DNA from: Marivirga aurantiaca
GTDB lineage: Bacteria; Bacteroidota; Bacteroidia; Cytophagales; Cyclobacteriaceae
Length of the DNA stretch: 64,000 bases
Assembly (NCBI RefSeq): GCF_016679925.1
Contig: NZ_JAEQBW010000001.1
Span: 930,001-994,000 of the forward strand
Direction: 5' to 3'
A program made the position numbers and the translations under genes. Under the pieces are notes generated by a model. That model ran no database searches. It was not told the DNA's origin and saw only the letters and a program-made list of their open reading frames with translations. Position 1 is the first letter of the stretch. Each line of letters begins with the position of its first letter. This document shows, in pieces, positions 38,643 through 47,906 of this stretch.

Positions 38643-39329
38643 CTACTTGGATATGGGTTCATGGTTGCATATCACACTTGTGGTTATTTCACCCGTGCCC
38701 AGACAAGTAGGGCAGTAGCTATAAAATTCTTTTTCACCTTCACAAATAGGGCATTCATGAACACCTACTCCATTGCACCTGTGACAAGTTTTATAACTTT
38801 TGTTGCCCATTGCACCTAATTGAATAATTACTCCATCTCCACTACAAATCACACACCCAATTTTGCCGACTCCTTCACAATAGTTACATGTTTTCAATAA
38901 TTGCTTTTCTCCATGACAGGTGGTACATGTTTTCTGACGGTAACCACTATAATCACAAAAATCACAACTAACATTTTTGTTGAGTTTGGTTTTCAGTAGT
39001 TTTTTTAATTGAACTGCGTTATCATAGTAAGCTCCCGCACTGCCCATTATTTCAAAATACTTATCTAAAAAGCTTTGGCTATTCTGATATTGTTCTACGT
39101 GGTAAAGCGTTTCCGAAAAAAGGTAGGGCATTTCAGCAGGCAATTTGGCACCACTTTTTAAAATTTCCCGAAACGACAGATTGGCTTCTTCGTAATTACC
39201 TGCCTTCATTTCAGCCTGCGCTTTTTCGTAATAGTAATTAACCCTTTCATTACTATTGCTCTGTGATACTCCTGATTGGTGAATACCTAATGATAGCAAT
39301 GCAATGAATATATATTTAATATACTTCAT
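38643..39329 (-). CDS. Exported TPR-like protein with a DnaJ-type cysteine-rich region
   Basis: The 228-residue protein has a signal peptide (YIFIALLSLGIHQSGVSQ) and a TPR-like helical part (about residues 25-115, YEKAQAEMKAGNYEEANLSF). A cysteine-rich tail (about 118-225) contains seven CxxC pairs, several in the CxxCxGxG form of the DnaJ zinc-binding region (CNYCEGVG, CHRCNGVG, CPTCLGTG). DnaJ zinc fingers are normally cytoplasmic, so an exported version is odd. It may bind zinc and a protein partner. No J-domain is present. Confidence 0.75.
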   Translation of the reverse strand: MKYIKYIFIALLSLGIHQSGVSQSNSNERVNYYYEKAQAEMKAGNYEEANLSFREILKSGAKLPAEMPYLFSETLYHVEQYQNSQSFLDKYFEIMGSAGAYYDNAVQLKKLLKTKLNKNVSCDFCDYSGYRQKTCTTCHGEKQLLKTCNYCEGVGKIGCVICSGDGVIIQLGAMGNKSYKTCHRCNGVGVHECPICEGEKEFYSYCPTCLGTGEITTSVICNHEPISK

Positions 39330-39348
39330 GTTTAAAGTTTAACCCGCC

Positions 39349-39356
39349 CAAATTTA
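39349..39356 (-). promoter_or_regulatory. -7 promoter element for the CxxC-rich exported protein gene
   Basis: Minus-strand TAAATTTG fits TAnnTTTG and lies 20 nt before the start codon. No clear -33 element is seen. Confidence 0.4.
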
Positions 39357-39595
39357 CAACACCTTTTTCGCATTAAATAGTGCACTGCGGATACTTTTAA
39401 TTTTCTCAGATAAAAAAAAGTATGGCTATAGCTTTATACTCTTAGATTATAGAGAACTGTTAAACTGAAAATTATTGGACGTCAGTTATAGACAATACTT
39501 AACTCAGCTTGCTAATTTTTTACCCCTAAAGTAAATAGGTTATGCTTTTTCAAATGAGAAACAGCTGGTTCAAGAATTTAAAAATAAACTGTTTT

Positions 39596-39979
39596 TCAAC
39601 CTCCAACAATTTCCTTTAGGTTATTAACAAGTTCTTCCCAGATTTCATATTGTTCCTGATCATCCTCATAATCTGAGTAATCTATCACTTTTACATACAT
39701 GGATTGAGTGATTTCATTTTCATCCAAATGTATTTCAATATATGATTTATCCCCTTCTTCACCATCTTCATAAAATTCAAATTTCACGAATTGATTGATT
39801 CTATGCCCTACTAGCCTTGCACGATGATCCTCATCATCGTAAATAAAATTATATTCTTTATCCTCGTTAATATTTACATCGTCAGCAAACCATTGTGAAA
39901 GCCCACTAGCCGTACTGATGTAAGGATAGAGCATTTTTTTGGATGCGTTTATTTCAAAGTCTGCGGTAAATTTTTTCAT
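39596..39979 (-). CDS. START-like (SRPBCC-fold) domain protein
   Basis: The 127-residue acidic protein begins KKFTADFEINASKKMLYPYI and continues ASGLSQWFADDVNI, the pattern of the Bacteroidota START-like/AHSA1-related family. That fold forms a hydrophobic ligand cavity or acts as an Hsp90 co-chaperone-like module. No ligand can be assigned. The C-terminus is rich in Asp/Glu (YSDYEDDQEQYEIWEE). It is divergent from the tRNA-Met gene. The 266 nt after it hold no gene; only the promoter of the neighbouring gene is recognisable there. Confidence 0.8.
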   Translation of the reverse strand: MKKFTADFEINASKKMLYPYISTASGLSQWFADDVNINEDKEYNFIYDDEDHRARLVGHRINQFVKFEFYEDGEEGDKSYIEIHLDENEITQSMYVKVIDYSDYEDDQEQYEIWEELVNNLKEIVGG

Positions 39980-40057
39980 ACTATTGTTACATTACTTGAA
40001 AAATGATAAGTTAGGATTTAAATTCATTTATACCAATAAAATTCTTTCCGAATTTTA

Positions 40058-40090
40058 TTTGCAAATTGATAATAGAATTTATTAAGTTTG
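40058..40090 (+). promoter_or_regulatory. Promoter of tRNA-Met
   Basis: TTTG (40058-40061), a 21-nt spacer, then TAAGTTTG (40083-40090) matches the Bacteroidota -33/-7 consensus. It lies about 60 nt upstream of the tRNA and is followed by the same CACTC as the tRNA-Thr promoter. Confidence 0.7.
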
Positions 40091-40151
40091 CACTCCCATT
40101 CAGGAACAGAGGATCAAGACATCTTCAAAAACCTGATAAAAATAATAAAAT

Positions 40152-40225
40152 GGCGAGGTAGCTCAGTTGGTTAGAGCGCAGGATTCATAACCCTGAGGTC
40201 GGCAGTTCAAATCTGCTTCTCGCTA
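40152..40225 (+). tRNA. tRNA-Met (anticodon CAT)
   Basis: A 74-nt cloverleaf: acceptor GGCGAGG pairs with TCTCGCT (two G-U pairs), D arm GCTC/GAGC, anticodon CAT at 40186-40188 in TTCATAA, T arm GGCAG-TTCAAAT-CTGCT, discriminator A; CCA is not encoded. The paired 1-72 position argues against initiator tRNA. A tRNA-Ile with a lysidine-modified CAT anticodon is the remaining alternative. Confidence 0.9.
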
Positions 40226-40462
40226 CTTTTTTTCTTTCCGGTGTTACAATCCCATAACGTCATTGTAAAACTTAATATTTCCTATTCCAGCAAAAGTATC
40301 AAATTCATTGATATTTGTAGCAATATAAAAATATTTCTCAGTTTATTCCCCTCCCTTACCAACTTCCGATTAGTTTAGCATAATTCTTGTTTAATTTGCA
40401 AAAGGTTTCAAAATTGAAGCAAACTATTTTTTAATAATATTAATGTCAGTATAATCAGCTAA

Positions 40463-42175
40463 ATGAAAAAATTAGATAAACTTATATTAAAATCATTTAT
40501 AGGGCCATTTCTGATCACATTCTTTGTCGTGGTCTTTATCCTGCTTACACAATACATGCTTAAGTATTTTGATGACTTTGTAGGTAAAGATCTGGGCTTT
40601 AATGTTTTTGTGGAACTGATCTCATATTTCAGTATCAATATGACACCTATTGCTTTTCCTTTAGCTGTTTTGCTTTCATCATTAATGACATTTGGAAACT
40701 TAGGCGAACATTTTGAACTGACAGCTATTAAAAGTGCAGGCATATCACTTATCAGGGCAATGCGTCCTTTGTTTTTCTTTGTTATTATTCTGACGTGCTT
40801 TGTTTATTATTCCAATAATTACATTGTGCCAAAAGCCAATCTTGATGCATACAGCCTCTTATATGATATAAAACAGAAGAAACCTTCCATTGATATAAAA
40901 GAAGGCGCATTTTATGGTGGGATTCCTGGTTATAGCATTAAGGCTAATACAAAGTACGATGATGATAAGTCATTAGGAGACTTAATTATTTACAATCATT
41001 CAAAAGGTAAAGGTAATAATGAAGTGATATTGGCTGATTCCGCTTTAATGTATACCATATTAGGGGATAAATATTTGGTAATGGAGCTTTTTGATGGAAA
41101 AAGCTATACAGAAGAAGAAAATACATCGGCTGCAAGCAAAGATAAACCGGCCACTTTTGTTCGAAATAAATTTCAACATAATAAGGTGATATTTAGTCTG
41201 GCTTCTTTTGAAATGGAAAGAACAGATAAGGATTTGTTTTCCTCCAATAGATTAATGAAGAATGAAGCAGAGCTTAGGAATGATGTTGATTCTATGAGAA
41301 GGGATATTCTGGAATCTAAGCGAAATTTATATTTATATACACCAAGGTTCTTCAATTTGCACTTATCTGAAGTGGAATCGATTAAACCCGAATCAGTTGT
41401 GAAATGGGAAGAATTTAAGAAAGAACGAGATAGTGCAAAAATGGTAGATGCAGAGCCTTTAATTGTTACTGATGAAAAGGAAATTATAATAGACTCTGCT
41501 GTTATTCCCAATAAATTACAGAGAGTTGATGAAAGTATTGTGCAGGAGATTAAAAAGCCAAAGAACAATATGATGCCTGAAAAGGAAAGGTTCACCTCAC
41601 CTGAAAAAAAATTAAAGCCACTACCATCTGATGAGGCTAAATTAAAAGCCGGCACGGCAACTATTCAAACATATGATTCTGCCATTATTGCCAGAGTAGA
41701 TAGTGCTTTTGATGCGATTAACAGAGGGACAAATATGAATCTGTTGGACAAACCACGTTTTGCAAAAAACAGATTGAAAGGTGAAAATAGAAGAATAGAG
41801 TCCAGGGAATTTGAAAGCAACGTGTATGGGATAGAGGCAAACTCAAAATTATCTCAAGCAATAGCTTGTATTGTCATGTTTCTTATAGGTGCTCCGCTGG
41901 GAGCTATCATTAAAAAGGGAGGTTTGGGTTTTCCTGTTATACTATCCATTTTGTTTTTCATTATTTCCTACGTAATTAATACTACGGGTATTAAAATGGG
42001 AAGGCAGGGAGATATTAGTAATTTCTTGGCTGTATGGGCTTCCAATATTATTCTATTGCCTTTCGGACTGTTTTTCCTGCGTCAGGCCAGAAACGATTCA
42101 AGGTTATTTGAATTAGATAATTATCTTGTGTTTTTTGGTAAGGTTAAAGGATTCTTTACAGGTAAAAAGGCATAA
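40463..42175 (+). CDS. LptF/LptG family permease (YjgP/YjgQ) with an enlarged periplasmic domain
   Basis: The 570-residue inner-membrane protein has the family start (LDKLILKSFIGPFLITFFVV), three N-terminal membrane segments, a long hydrophilic middle and three C-terminal membrane segments (SQAIACIVMFLIGAPLGAII onward). It should be part of the LptB2FG engine that moves lipopolysaccharide to the outer membrane. Typical LptF/LptG proteins have about 360 residues; here an additional, highly charged stretch (about residues 250-445) enlarges the periplasmic part. No partner gene is adjacent. Confidence 0.87.
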   Translation: MKKLDKLILKSFIGPFLITFFVVVFILLTQYMLKYFDDFVGKDLGFNVFVELISYFSINMTPIAFPLAVLLSSLMTFGNLGEHFELTAIKSAGISLIRAMRPLFFFVIILTCFVYYSNNYIVPKANLDAYSLLYDIKQKKPSIDIKEGAFYGGIPGYSIKANTKYDDDKSLGDLIIYNHSKGKGNNEVILADSALMYTILGDKYLVMELFDGKSYTEEENTSAASKDKPATFVRNKFQHNKVIFSLASFEMERTDKDLFSSNRLMKNEAELRNDVDSMRRDILESKRNLYLYTPRFFNLHLSEVESIKPESVVKWEEFKKERDSAKMVDAEPLIVTDEKEIIIDSAVIPNKLQRVDESIVQEIKKPKNNMMPEKERFTSPEKKLKPLPSDEAKLKAGTATIQTYDSAIIARVDSAFDAINRGTNMNLLDKPRFAKNRLKGENRRIESREFESNVYGIEANSKLSQAIACIVMFLIGAPLGAIIKKGGLGFPVILSILFFIISYVINTTGIKMGRQGDISNFLAVWASNIILLPFGLFFLRQARNDSRLFELDNYLVFFGKVKGFFTGKKA

Positions 42176-42290
42176 TTGGTTGAGGTGTTGTTGATTTTCT
42201 TACAACCGGTTTTTCAATGTTCTTATAGATGAAAGTGGTTTTCATAAATATAACAGCTTAAAAGCTTTTTTATTAACCAAATAAAATCAC

Positions 42291-42298
42291 TATATTTG
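42291..42298 (+). promoter_or_regulatory. -7 promoter element for rpsO
   Basis: TATATTTG fits TAnnTTTG exactly, with TTTT 19 nt upstream (42268-42271) in place of TTTG. It lies 32 nt before the rpsO ATG. Confidence 0.55.
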
Positions 42299-42330
42299 CA
42301 GCTGTTTTAAACAATTTTAAAAAGCTAACT

Positions 42331-42606
42331 ATGTATTTAAGCACAGAGAAAAAACAAGAGCTGTTCAAGAATCATGGTCGGTCAAAAGCAGAAAACGATA
42401 CAGGTTCAGCAGAATCACAAATCGCGCTTTTCACTTTCCGGATTAATCATTTAACACAGCATTTGAAAATTAACAAGAAAGATCACTCATCAAGAAAAGG
42501 TCTTTTGAAATTAGTAGGAAAGAGGAGAAGTTTATTAGATTTCCTTCACAAAAGAGAAATTGAAAGATACAGAGCAATTATTGCTGAATTGAACTTAAGA
42601 AAATAA
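42331..42606 (+). CDS. rpsO: 30S ribosomal protein S15
   Basis: This 91-residue protein binds 16S rRNA in the platform of the small subunit. It has the S15 hallmarks: [43 protein letters not shown] and the C-terminal [11 protein letters not shown]. It has its own promoter-like element, a terminator, and the classical downstream neighbour pnp. Confidence 0.98.
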   Translation: MYLSTEKKQELFKNHGRSKAENDTGSAESQIALFTFRINHLTQHLKINKKDHSSRKGLLKLVGKRRSLLDFLHKREIERYRAIIAELNLRK

Positions 42607-42624
42607 TTAAAGTTTAAGATTATA

Positions 42625-42652
42625 AAAAAGGGAATCTTTCGGTTCCCTTTTT
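42625..42652 (+). terminator. Rho-independent terminator between rpsO and pnp
   Basis: aaaaagggaa (42625-42634) pairs with ttccctttTT (42643-42652) around an 8-nt loop; the 3' arm itself supplies the T-run. It begins 18 nt after the rpsO stop. Confidence 0.85.
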
Positions 42653-42756
42653 CTATTATTCCCATTAAAAATACCACATCTTTTATAGGACGTGTATAGC
42701 AAATGCGGCAAAAAACAATTACACAATAGGACGAGAAAACAGTAAAAAAACTATTT

Positions 42757-44901
42757 ATGGCTATACCACAAGCAACAACAAAAAAATTCAACCTTCCTGA
42801 CGGACGCGAAGTCAGTATAGAAACAGGAAAATTAGCAAAACAAGCAGACGGATCTGTAGTAGTAAGAATGGGGGATACCATGTTACTGGCCACAGTTGTT
42901 TCTAGCAAAGAGGTAAAAGAAGGAGTTGATTTCCTTCCTATGGCAGTAGATTATCAGGAGAAATTTGCTTCAGCAGGTAAAATACCCGGAGGTTTCCTAA
43001 AAAGAGAAGGAAGACTTTCCGACCATGAGATACTAGTGAGCCGTTTGGTTGACAGGGCATTGAGACCTCTGTTTCCAAATGATTATCATGCAGAAACACA
43101 AGTTTTTATTCAATTGATTTCAGCTGATGAAGAAGCACTTCCTGATGCATTGGCAGCATTGGCCGCTTCTGCAGCTATTACTGTTTCTGATATACCATTT
43201 GCTGGCCCAATTTCAGAGGTAAGAGTAGGTAGAATTGAAGGCAAATTGGTCATTAATCCTTCCAGGAACCAAATGAAAGTTTCAGATATAGATATGATTA
43301 TCGCAGCTACCCTTGATAATATCATGATGGTAGAGGGCGAAATGAAGGAAATCTCTGAAAAGGAACTGGTAGAAGTAATTAATTTTGCTCATGAAACCAT
43401 TAAAATTCAATGCCAGGCGCAAATTGACTTAGCCAAAGATTTCGGGGTTAAGGAAAAAAGAACTTACTCTCATGAAGAGGAAGATGATGCTGAATTGGAA
43501 AAAGAAATTAAAGATAAATACTACGATCAGTTATATAAAATTGCTGCAGACGGTTTAGCCGATAAGCATGAAAGGTCCAGGCTTTTCAAAGAAGTATCTG
43601 AATCTTATTTTGATGCCTTGCCGGAAGAGCATGAGATCAGTATAGGATTAGCTAAGAAATATTTCAGAGCTACGCAGAAGAAAGCGGTAAGAAATGCCAC
43701 TTTAGAAACAAGAAAACGATTAGACGGCAGAGGATTGGATGAAATTCGTCCTATCTGGGGTGAGGTAGATTACCTGCCATCTGCACACGGATCTGCTATA
43801 TTTACAAGAGGCGAAACGCAATCATTAACTACTGTTACTTTAGGTACCAAGCTTGATGAGCAAATGATTGATGGAGCTATGCAAGCCGGGTTTAATAAAT
43901 TCATATTGCATTATAACTTCCCTGGTTTTTCTACCGGTGAAGCAAAGCCGAACAGAGGTCCGGGTAGGAGAGAAGTAGGCCATGGTAATTTGGCCATGAG
44001 AGCAATTAAGCAAATTTTACCAACCCCTGAAGAATTACCTTATACTATCAGAGTTGTTTCTGATATTTTAGAATCTAACGGTTCTTCTTCAATGGCTACG
44101 GTTTGTGCGGGTATCCTTGCATTAATGGATGCCGGTATTCCAATTAAAGCTCCTGTTTCCGGTATTGCAATGGGATTAATATCTGATGCAGAAACAGGAA
44201 AATATGCTATACTTTCTGATATCTTAGGCGATGAAGATCATATCGGTGATATGGACTTTAAAGTAACGGGTACAGAAAAAGGTATTACTGCTTGCCAAAT
44301 GGATATTAAAGTAGACGGTCTTTCTTCAGAGTTGTTGATGGAAGCCCTAAATCAGGCTAAAGCCGGAAGAGATCATATCAGAAATGAAATGATGAAAGTT
44401 TTAGATGCTCCACGAGAAGACTATAAACCAACTGCTCCTAGAGTTGTTAATATTGAAATCGATAGGGAAATGATCGGTGCGGTAATAGGACCTGGAGGAA
44501 AAGTTGTTCAGGAAATCCAAAAAACAACCGGTGCAACAGTAGTGATTGAAGAAACCGAACGTGGTGGTAAAATCAATGTTTTTGCAGTAAATAAAGATTC
44601 TTTGGATAAGGCTGTTGCCTGGATAAAAGGAATTGTTGCCAAACCTGAAATAGGAGAAGTGTATGATGGAAAGGTAAAAGCAATACAGCCTTACGGTGCC
44701 TTTGTGGAAATTATGCCTGGTAAAGATGGGTTGTTGCATATTTCCGAAATCAAATGGGAGAAAGTGGAAACACTTGAAGGTGTGTTGGAAGTAGGTGAGG
44801 AGATAAAAGTAAAGTTAATTGACATTGACAGCAAAACCGGTAAGCTAAGGTTGTCAAGAAAAGTTTTACTTCCTAAACCGGAAAAAACGGAACAACAATA
44901 A
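42757..44901 (+). CDS. pnp: Polyribonucleotide nucleotidyltransferase (PNPase)
   Basis: The 714-residue phosphorolytic 3'-5' exoribonuclease of the RNA degradosome has two RNase PH domains ([30 protein letters not shown]; and second core [32 protein letters not shown]), a KH domain ([16 protein letters not shown]) and an S1 domain ([20 protein letters not shown]). Length and order are canonical. It follows rpsO, as in most bacteria, but a terminator separates them, so it probably has its own promoter in the 150-nt gap. Confidence 0.97.
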   Translation: MAIPQATTKKFNLPDGREVSIETGKLAKQADGSVVVRMGDTMLLATVVSSKEVKEGVDFLPMAVDYQEKFASAGKIPGGFLKREGRLSDHEILVSRLVDRALRPLFPNDYHAETQVFIQLISADEEALPDALAALAASAAITVSDIPFAGPISEVRVGRIEGKLVINPSRNQMKVSDIDMIIAATLDNIMMVEGEMKEISEKELVEVINFAHETIKIQCQAQIDLAKDFGVKEKRTYSHEEEDDAELEKEIKDKYYDQLYKIAADGLADKHERSRLFKEVSESYFDALPEEHEISIGLAKKYFRATQKKAVRNATLETRKRLDGRGLDEIRPIWGEVDYLPSAHGSAIFTRGETQSLTTVTLGTKLDEQMIDGAMQAGFNKFILHYNFPGFSTGEAKPNRGPGRREVGHGNLAMRAIKQILPTPEELPYTIRVVSDILESNGSSSMATVCAGILALMDAGIPIKAPVSGIAMGLISDAETGKYAILSDILGDEDHIGDMDFKVTGTEKGITACQMDIKVDGLSSELLMEALNQAKAGRDHIRNEMMKVLDAPREDYKPTAPRVVNIEIDREMIGAVIGPGGKVVQEIQKTTGATVVIEETERGGKINVFAVNKDSLDKAVAWIKGIVAKPEIGEVYDGKVKAIQPYGAFVEIMPGKDGLLHISEIKWEKVETLEGVLEVGEEIKVKLIDIDSKTGKLRLSRKVLLPKPEKTEQQ

Positions 44902-44933
44902 GAGGAAAAAAATATCCCTGAATTTTTAACTTA

Positions 44934-44961
44934 AGCAAAGGAACTATCTTGTTCCTTTGCT
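44934..44961. other. Strong hairpin without T-run between pnp and rpoD
   Basis: agcaaaggaac (44934-44944) pairs perfectly with gttcctttgct (44951-44961) around a 6-nt loop. No poly-T follows, so it may protect the pnp 3' end or act in the rpoD leader rather than terminate. Confidence 0.5.
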
Positions 44962-45002
44962 ATGTTAGTAATGCATTTTAAAGTTAAACCTAATAATAAT
45001 TA

Positions 45003-45866
45003 ATGAGACAGCTCAAGATTAGCAAGCAAATTACCAATCGGGAGAGTCAATCTCTTGATAAGTACTTACAAGAAATTGGTAAAGTCGATTTGTTAACACC
45101 CGATGAAGAGGTGGATTTAGCAGTTCGAATCAAACAAGGTGATCAGCTTGCACTTGAAAAATTAACAAAAGCCAATCTTCGTTTCGTTGTTTCAGTAGCC
45201 AAGCAATACCAGAATCAAGGTTTATCCTTGGGAGACTTGATTAATGAAGGAAACTTAGGACTAATTAAAGCGGCACAACGCTTTGACGAAACAAGAGGTT
45301 TTAAATTTATTTCTTATGCAGTATGGTGGATCAGACAGTCCATATTGCAAGCATTGGCAGAGCAATCCAGAATTGTTCGCCTTCCATTGAACAGAGTGGG
45401 ATCTTTAAATAAGATTTCTAAAACCTTCTCTGCATTGGAGCAAAAGTTTGAAAGAGAGCCATCTCCTGATGAGTTGGCAGAAGTATTGGAAGTAACTGCC
45501 AATGAAGTGGTGGATACTATGAAAATCTCAGGTCGTCATGTATCAATGGACGCACCATTTGTACAAGGTGAAGAAAACAGCTTGTTGGATGTGCTTGAAA
45601 ATGATGGTGAAGAATCCCCTGATGATGAATTGATGAATGATTCATTGAGAAGGGAAGTTCAAAGAGCCTTATCTACATTAACTCAAAGAGAGGCTGATGT
45701 GATTACACTTTATTTTGGATTGAATGGGGAACATTCAATGACTTTGGAAGAAATTGGTGAGAAATTTAATCTGACCCGTGAAAGAGTAAGACAGATTAAA
45801 GAAAAGGCCATTCGCAGATTGCGCCATACTTCACGAAGCAAAGCATTGAAACCTTATTTAGGATAA
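45003..45866 (+). CDS. rpoD: Primary RNA polymerase sigma factor RpoD/SigA, short Bacteroidota type
   Basis: This 287-residue sigma-70 protein starts at region 1.2 ([20 protein letters not shown]) and lacks region 1.1. Region 2 is intact ([36 protein letters not shown]), as are region 3 and region 4 ([37 protein letters not shown]). This compact form is the usual primary sigma of Bacteroidota, which recognises TAnnTTTG-type promoters such as those found in this window. A terminator follows it. Confidence 0.95.
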   Translation: MRQLKISKQITNRESQSLDKYLQEIGKVDLLTPDEEVDLAVRIKQGDQLALEKLTKANLRFVVSVAKQYQNQGLSLGDLINEGNLGLIKAAQRFDETRGFKFISYAVWWIRQSILQALAEQSRIVRLPLNRVGSLNKISKTFSALEQKFEREPSPDELAEVLEVTANEVVDTMKISGRHVSMDAPFVQGEENSLLDVLENDGEESPDDELMNDSLRREVQRALSTLTQREADVITLYFGLNGEHSMTLEEIGEKFNLTRERVRQIKEKAIRRLRHTSRSKALKPYLG

Positions 45867-45892
45867 TAAAAATCTAATTTTGTAAGTAAAGA

Positions 45893-45917
45893 AGGTCTTC
45901 TAAAAGACCTTTTTTTA
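45893..45917 (+). terminator. Rho-independent terminator after rpoD
   Basis: aaggtctt (45893-45900), loop ctaa, then aagacctt with a continuous T-run to 45917. It lies 26 nt after the rpoD stop. Confidence 0.85.
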
Positions 45918-45924
45918 TTTTTGC
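45917..45924 (+). promoter_or_regulatory. Possible -7 promoter element for trxB
   Basis: TATTTTTG fits TAnnTTTG but starts within the T-run of the rpoD terminator, and no -33 element is evident. It lies 62 nt before the trxB ATG. Confidence 0.3.
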
Positions 45925-45986
45925 AGTTTATAAGACATTATTTATAAAATATTCTCGTAAGATTGAGTATCAAAACTTATTTTGAA

Positions 45987-46961
45987 ATGACTGAAGAAAA
46001 AGTAAATGTTCTCATAGTGGGTTCCGGACCTGCAGGTTACACAGCCGCTATTTATGCTGCCAGGGCAGGACTTAACCCTGTTCTATATCAAGGTGGACAG
46101 CCTGGTGGTCAGTTAACTATTACAAATGATGTAGAAAATTACCCTGGTTATCCTGATGGAATCAATGGCCCGCAAATGATGGTCGATTTCCAGAAACAAG
46201 CTGAAAGATTTGGAACTGATGTTCGGTTTGGCTTAGCTACTAAAGTAGATTTTAGTGGTTATCCCCATAAAGTAATTATTGATGATAAACATGAAATTAC
46301 AGCCAATGCAGTAATTATATCTACAGGTGCATCTGCTAAATGGCTTGGTTTGGAATCAGAACAAAGGTTAAATGGAATGGGTGTATCTGCCTGTGCGGTT
46401 TGCGATGGTTTCTTTTATAAAGGCCAGGATGTAGTGGTGGTAGGAGCCGGTGATACTGCTGCCGAAGAAGCAACTTACTTGTCAAAACTTTGTAATAAAG
46501 TGACTTTATTGGTGAGGAGAGATGAAATGCGTGCTTCTCAAATCATGCAAAATCGAGTGATGAAAGCTCCAAATATTGAAATATTATGGAATACTGAAAC
46601 TGAAGAAGTTTTAGGGAAAGATGAAGTTGAAGGAGTGAGGGTAGCAAATAATGTTACAGGAGAAAAGACTGATATTAAAGCTACAGGATTCTTTGTGGCC
46701 ATTGGGCACAAACCTAACACTGAAATTTTCAAAGATTTTCTTAATTTAAATGAGGCTGGATATATACAAACTATTCCAGGTACCTCCAAAACAAATATAG
46801 AAGGTGTATTTGCTTCAGGTGATGCTCAGGATTTTGTTTATAGACAAGCTGTAACGGCCGCAGGCACAGGCTGTATGGCGGCTTTGGATGCTGAAAGATT
46901 TTTGGCTCAAAAAGAAAGTGAAGAAACCGAAGAGAATGAAGTAGCACAACAGGCTAAATAA
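45987..46961 (+). CDS. trxB: Thioredoxin-disulfide reductase TrxB
   Basis: From ATG at 45987 the enzyme has 324 residues; an in-frame TTG 24 nt upstream is less likely because MTEEKVNVLIVGSGPAG is the usual N-terminus. It has the FAD motif GSGPAGYTAA, the redox pair C136/C139 in ACAVCDG, the NADPH motif GAGDTAAEEA and the C-terminal FAD motif GVFASGDAQD. It passes electrons from NADPH to thioredoxins such as those at 18970. The tail (from about 305) is rich in Glu. A strong terminator follows. Confidence 0.96.
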   Translation: MTEEKVNVLIVGSGPAGYTAAIYAARAGLNPVLYQGGQPGGQLTITNDVENYPGYPDGINGPQMMVDFQKQAERFGTDVRFGLATKVDFSGYPHKVIIDDKHEITANAVIISTGASAKWLGLESEQRLNGMGVSACAVCDGFFYKGQDVVVVGAGDTAAEEATYLSKLCNKVTLLVRRDEMRASQIMQNRVMKAPNIEILWNTETEEVLGKDEVEGVRVANNVTGEKTDIKATGFFVAIGHKPNTEIFKDFLNLNEAGYIQTIPGTSKTNIEGVFASGDAQDFVYRQAVTAAGTGCMAALDAERFLAQKESEETEENEVAQQAK

Positions 46962-46983
46962 TTTCTTCAAAAATGTAGTAGAT

Positions 46984-47016
46984 AAGTATGGGTAATTCAA
47001 CTCATACTTTTTTTTA
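46984..47016 (+). terminator. Rho-independent terminator after trxB
   Basis: aagtatgggt (46984-46993) pairs with actcatactt (47000-47009) including one G-U pair, around a 6-nt loop, and continues into a T-run. It lies about 23 nt past the stop. Confidence 0.85.
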
Positions 47017-47118
47017 TTTGTAGCTACCTATAAAACACAACTTTTTTACCCAAATAAGGTTATCTCTACCTGTTGCATGGAATTTGTAAATAATAAGGAA
47101 TAGCTTTTTTTGACTTGT

Positions 47119-47126
47119 TATTTTTG
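47119..47126 (+). promoter_or_regulatory. -7 promoter element for bshB1
   Basis: TATTTTTG fits TAnnTTTG and lies 23 nt before the ATG. The -33 position is not well conserved. Confidence 0.4.
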
Positions 47127-47149
47127 TATTGATTTAGAATATAATATTT

Positions 47150-47869
47150 ATGAAACTTGATTTACTGGCTTTTGCTGCTCATCCTGATGATACCGAACTT
47201 TCATGTGCCGGAACGCTTGCTTTACATGCGTCTTTGGGGGATAAGGTAGGAGTGATAGATTTTACTGAAGGTGAAATGGGGACACGTGGAACCCCGGCTT
47301 TGCGCAGAAAGGAAGCAGAAAAAAGTGCGGAAATTTTGGGTTTACATGTTAGGGAAAACCTCGGATTTGCAGATAGTTTCTTTTTAAATGACAAAGAGCA
47401 TCAGATGAAAGTGGTCAGGAAAATCAGGCAGTACAAACCTGATATCATATTAACTACTGCCATTAATGACCGACATCCTGATCATGCAAGGGCTTCGGAA
47501 CTTTCCAAAAATGCTATTTTTCTTTCCGGATTAAAAAAGGTAGAAACTTTCGATGATGCCGGTCAACCCCAGGAGGTATGGAAACCAAGGTTGGTACTAC
47601 ACTACATTCAAAGTTTGCCTATTAAGCCTGACATTGTAGTAGATGTGAGTGATCATTGGGAAACCAAAATGAAAGCCGTGAAAGCATTTGAGTCACAGTT
47701 TTATAATCCTGAAAGCAATGAGCCGGAAACCTATATATCAAGCCCGGGCTTTCTGAAAATGATTGAAGCAAGGGCCATGGAGTTTGGTCATATTATTGGT
47801 GTGAAACGTGCGGAAGGTTTTACAGTAGACAAGTATTTGGGAGTGAGGAATTTAAAAGGATTACTTTAG
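47150..47869 (+). CDS. bshB1: Bacillithiol biosynthesis deacetylase BshB1
   Basis: The 239-residue LmbE-family zinc deacetylase removes acetyl from GlcNAc-malate, the second step in bacillithiol synthesis. The metal site is visible in AAHPDDTEL (H11, D13, D14) and NDRHPDHARA. Family-specific segments GEMGTRGTPALRRKEA and ESQFYNP support BshB1 over other LmbE-like enzymes. Bacillithiol is the main low-molecular-weight thiol in many Bacteroidota, which fits the trxB neighbour. Confidence 0.93.
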   Translation: MKLDLLAFAAHPDDTELSCAGTLALHASLGDKVGVIDFTEGEMGTRGTPALRRKEAEKSAEILGLHVRENLGFADSFFLNDKEHQMKVVRKIRQYKPDIILTTAINDRHPDHARASELSKNAIFLSGLKKVETFDDAGQPQEVWKPRLVLHYIQSLPIKPDIVVDVSDHWETKMKAVKAFESQFYNPESNEPETYISSPGFLKMIEARAMEFGHIIGVKRAEGFTVDKYLGVRNLKGLL

Positions 47870-47906
47870 ATTTGTTTTTATCACAGTACATTGCTATTAA
47901 AATATA

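Noticed and set aside
40152..40225. Initiator tRNA-fMet
   Set aside because: Initiator tRNAs have a mismatched first acceptor pair; here position 1 pairs with position 72 as G-U and the anticodon stem lacks the three G-C pairs.
41173..41655. 160-residue ORF antisense to the LptF/G-like insert
   Set aside because: It is long only because the plus-strand charged insert avoids antisense stops; the frame has no motif and the plus-strand frame is continuous with membrane helices on both sides.
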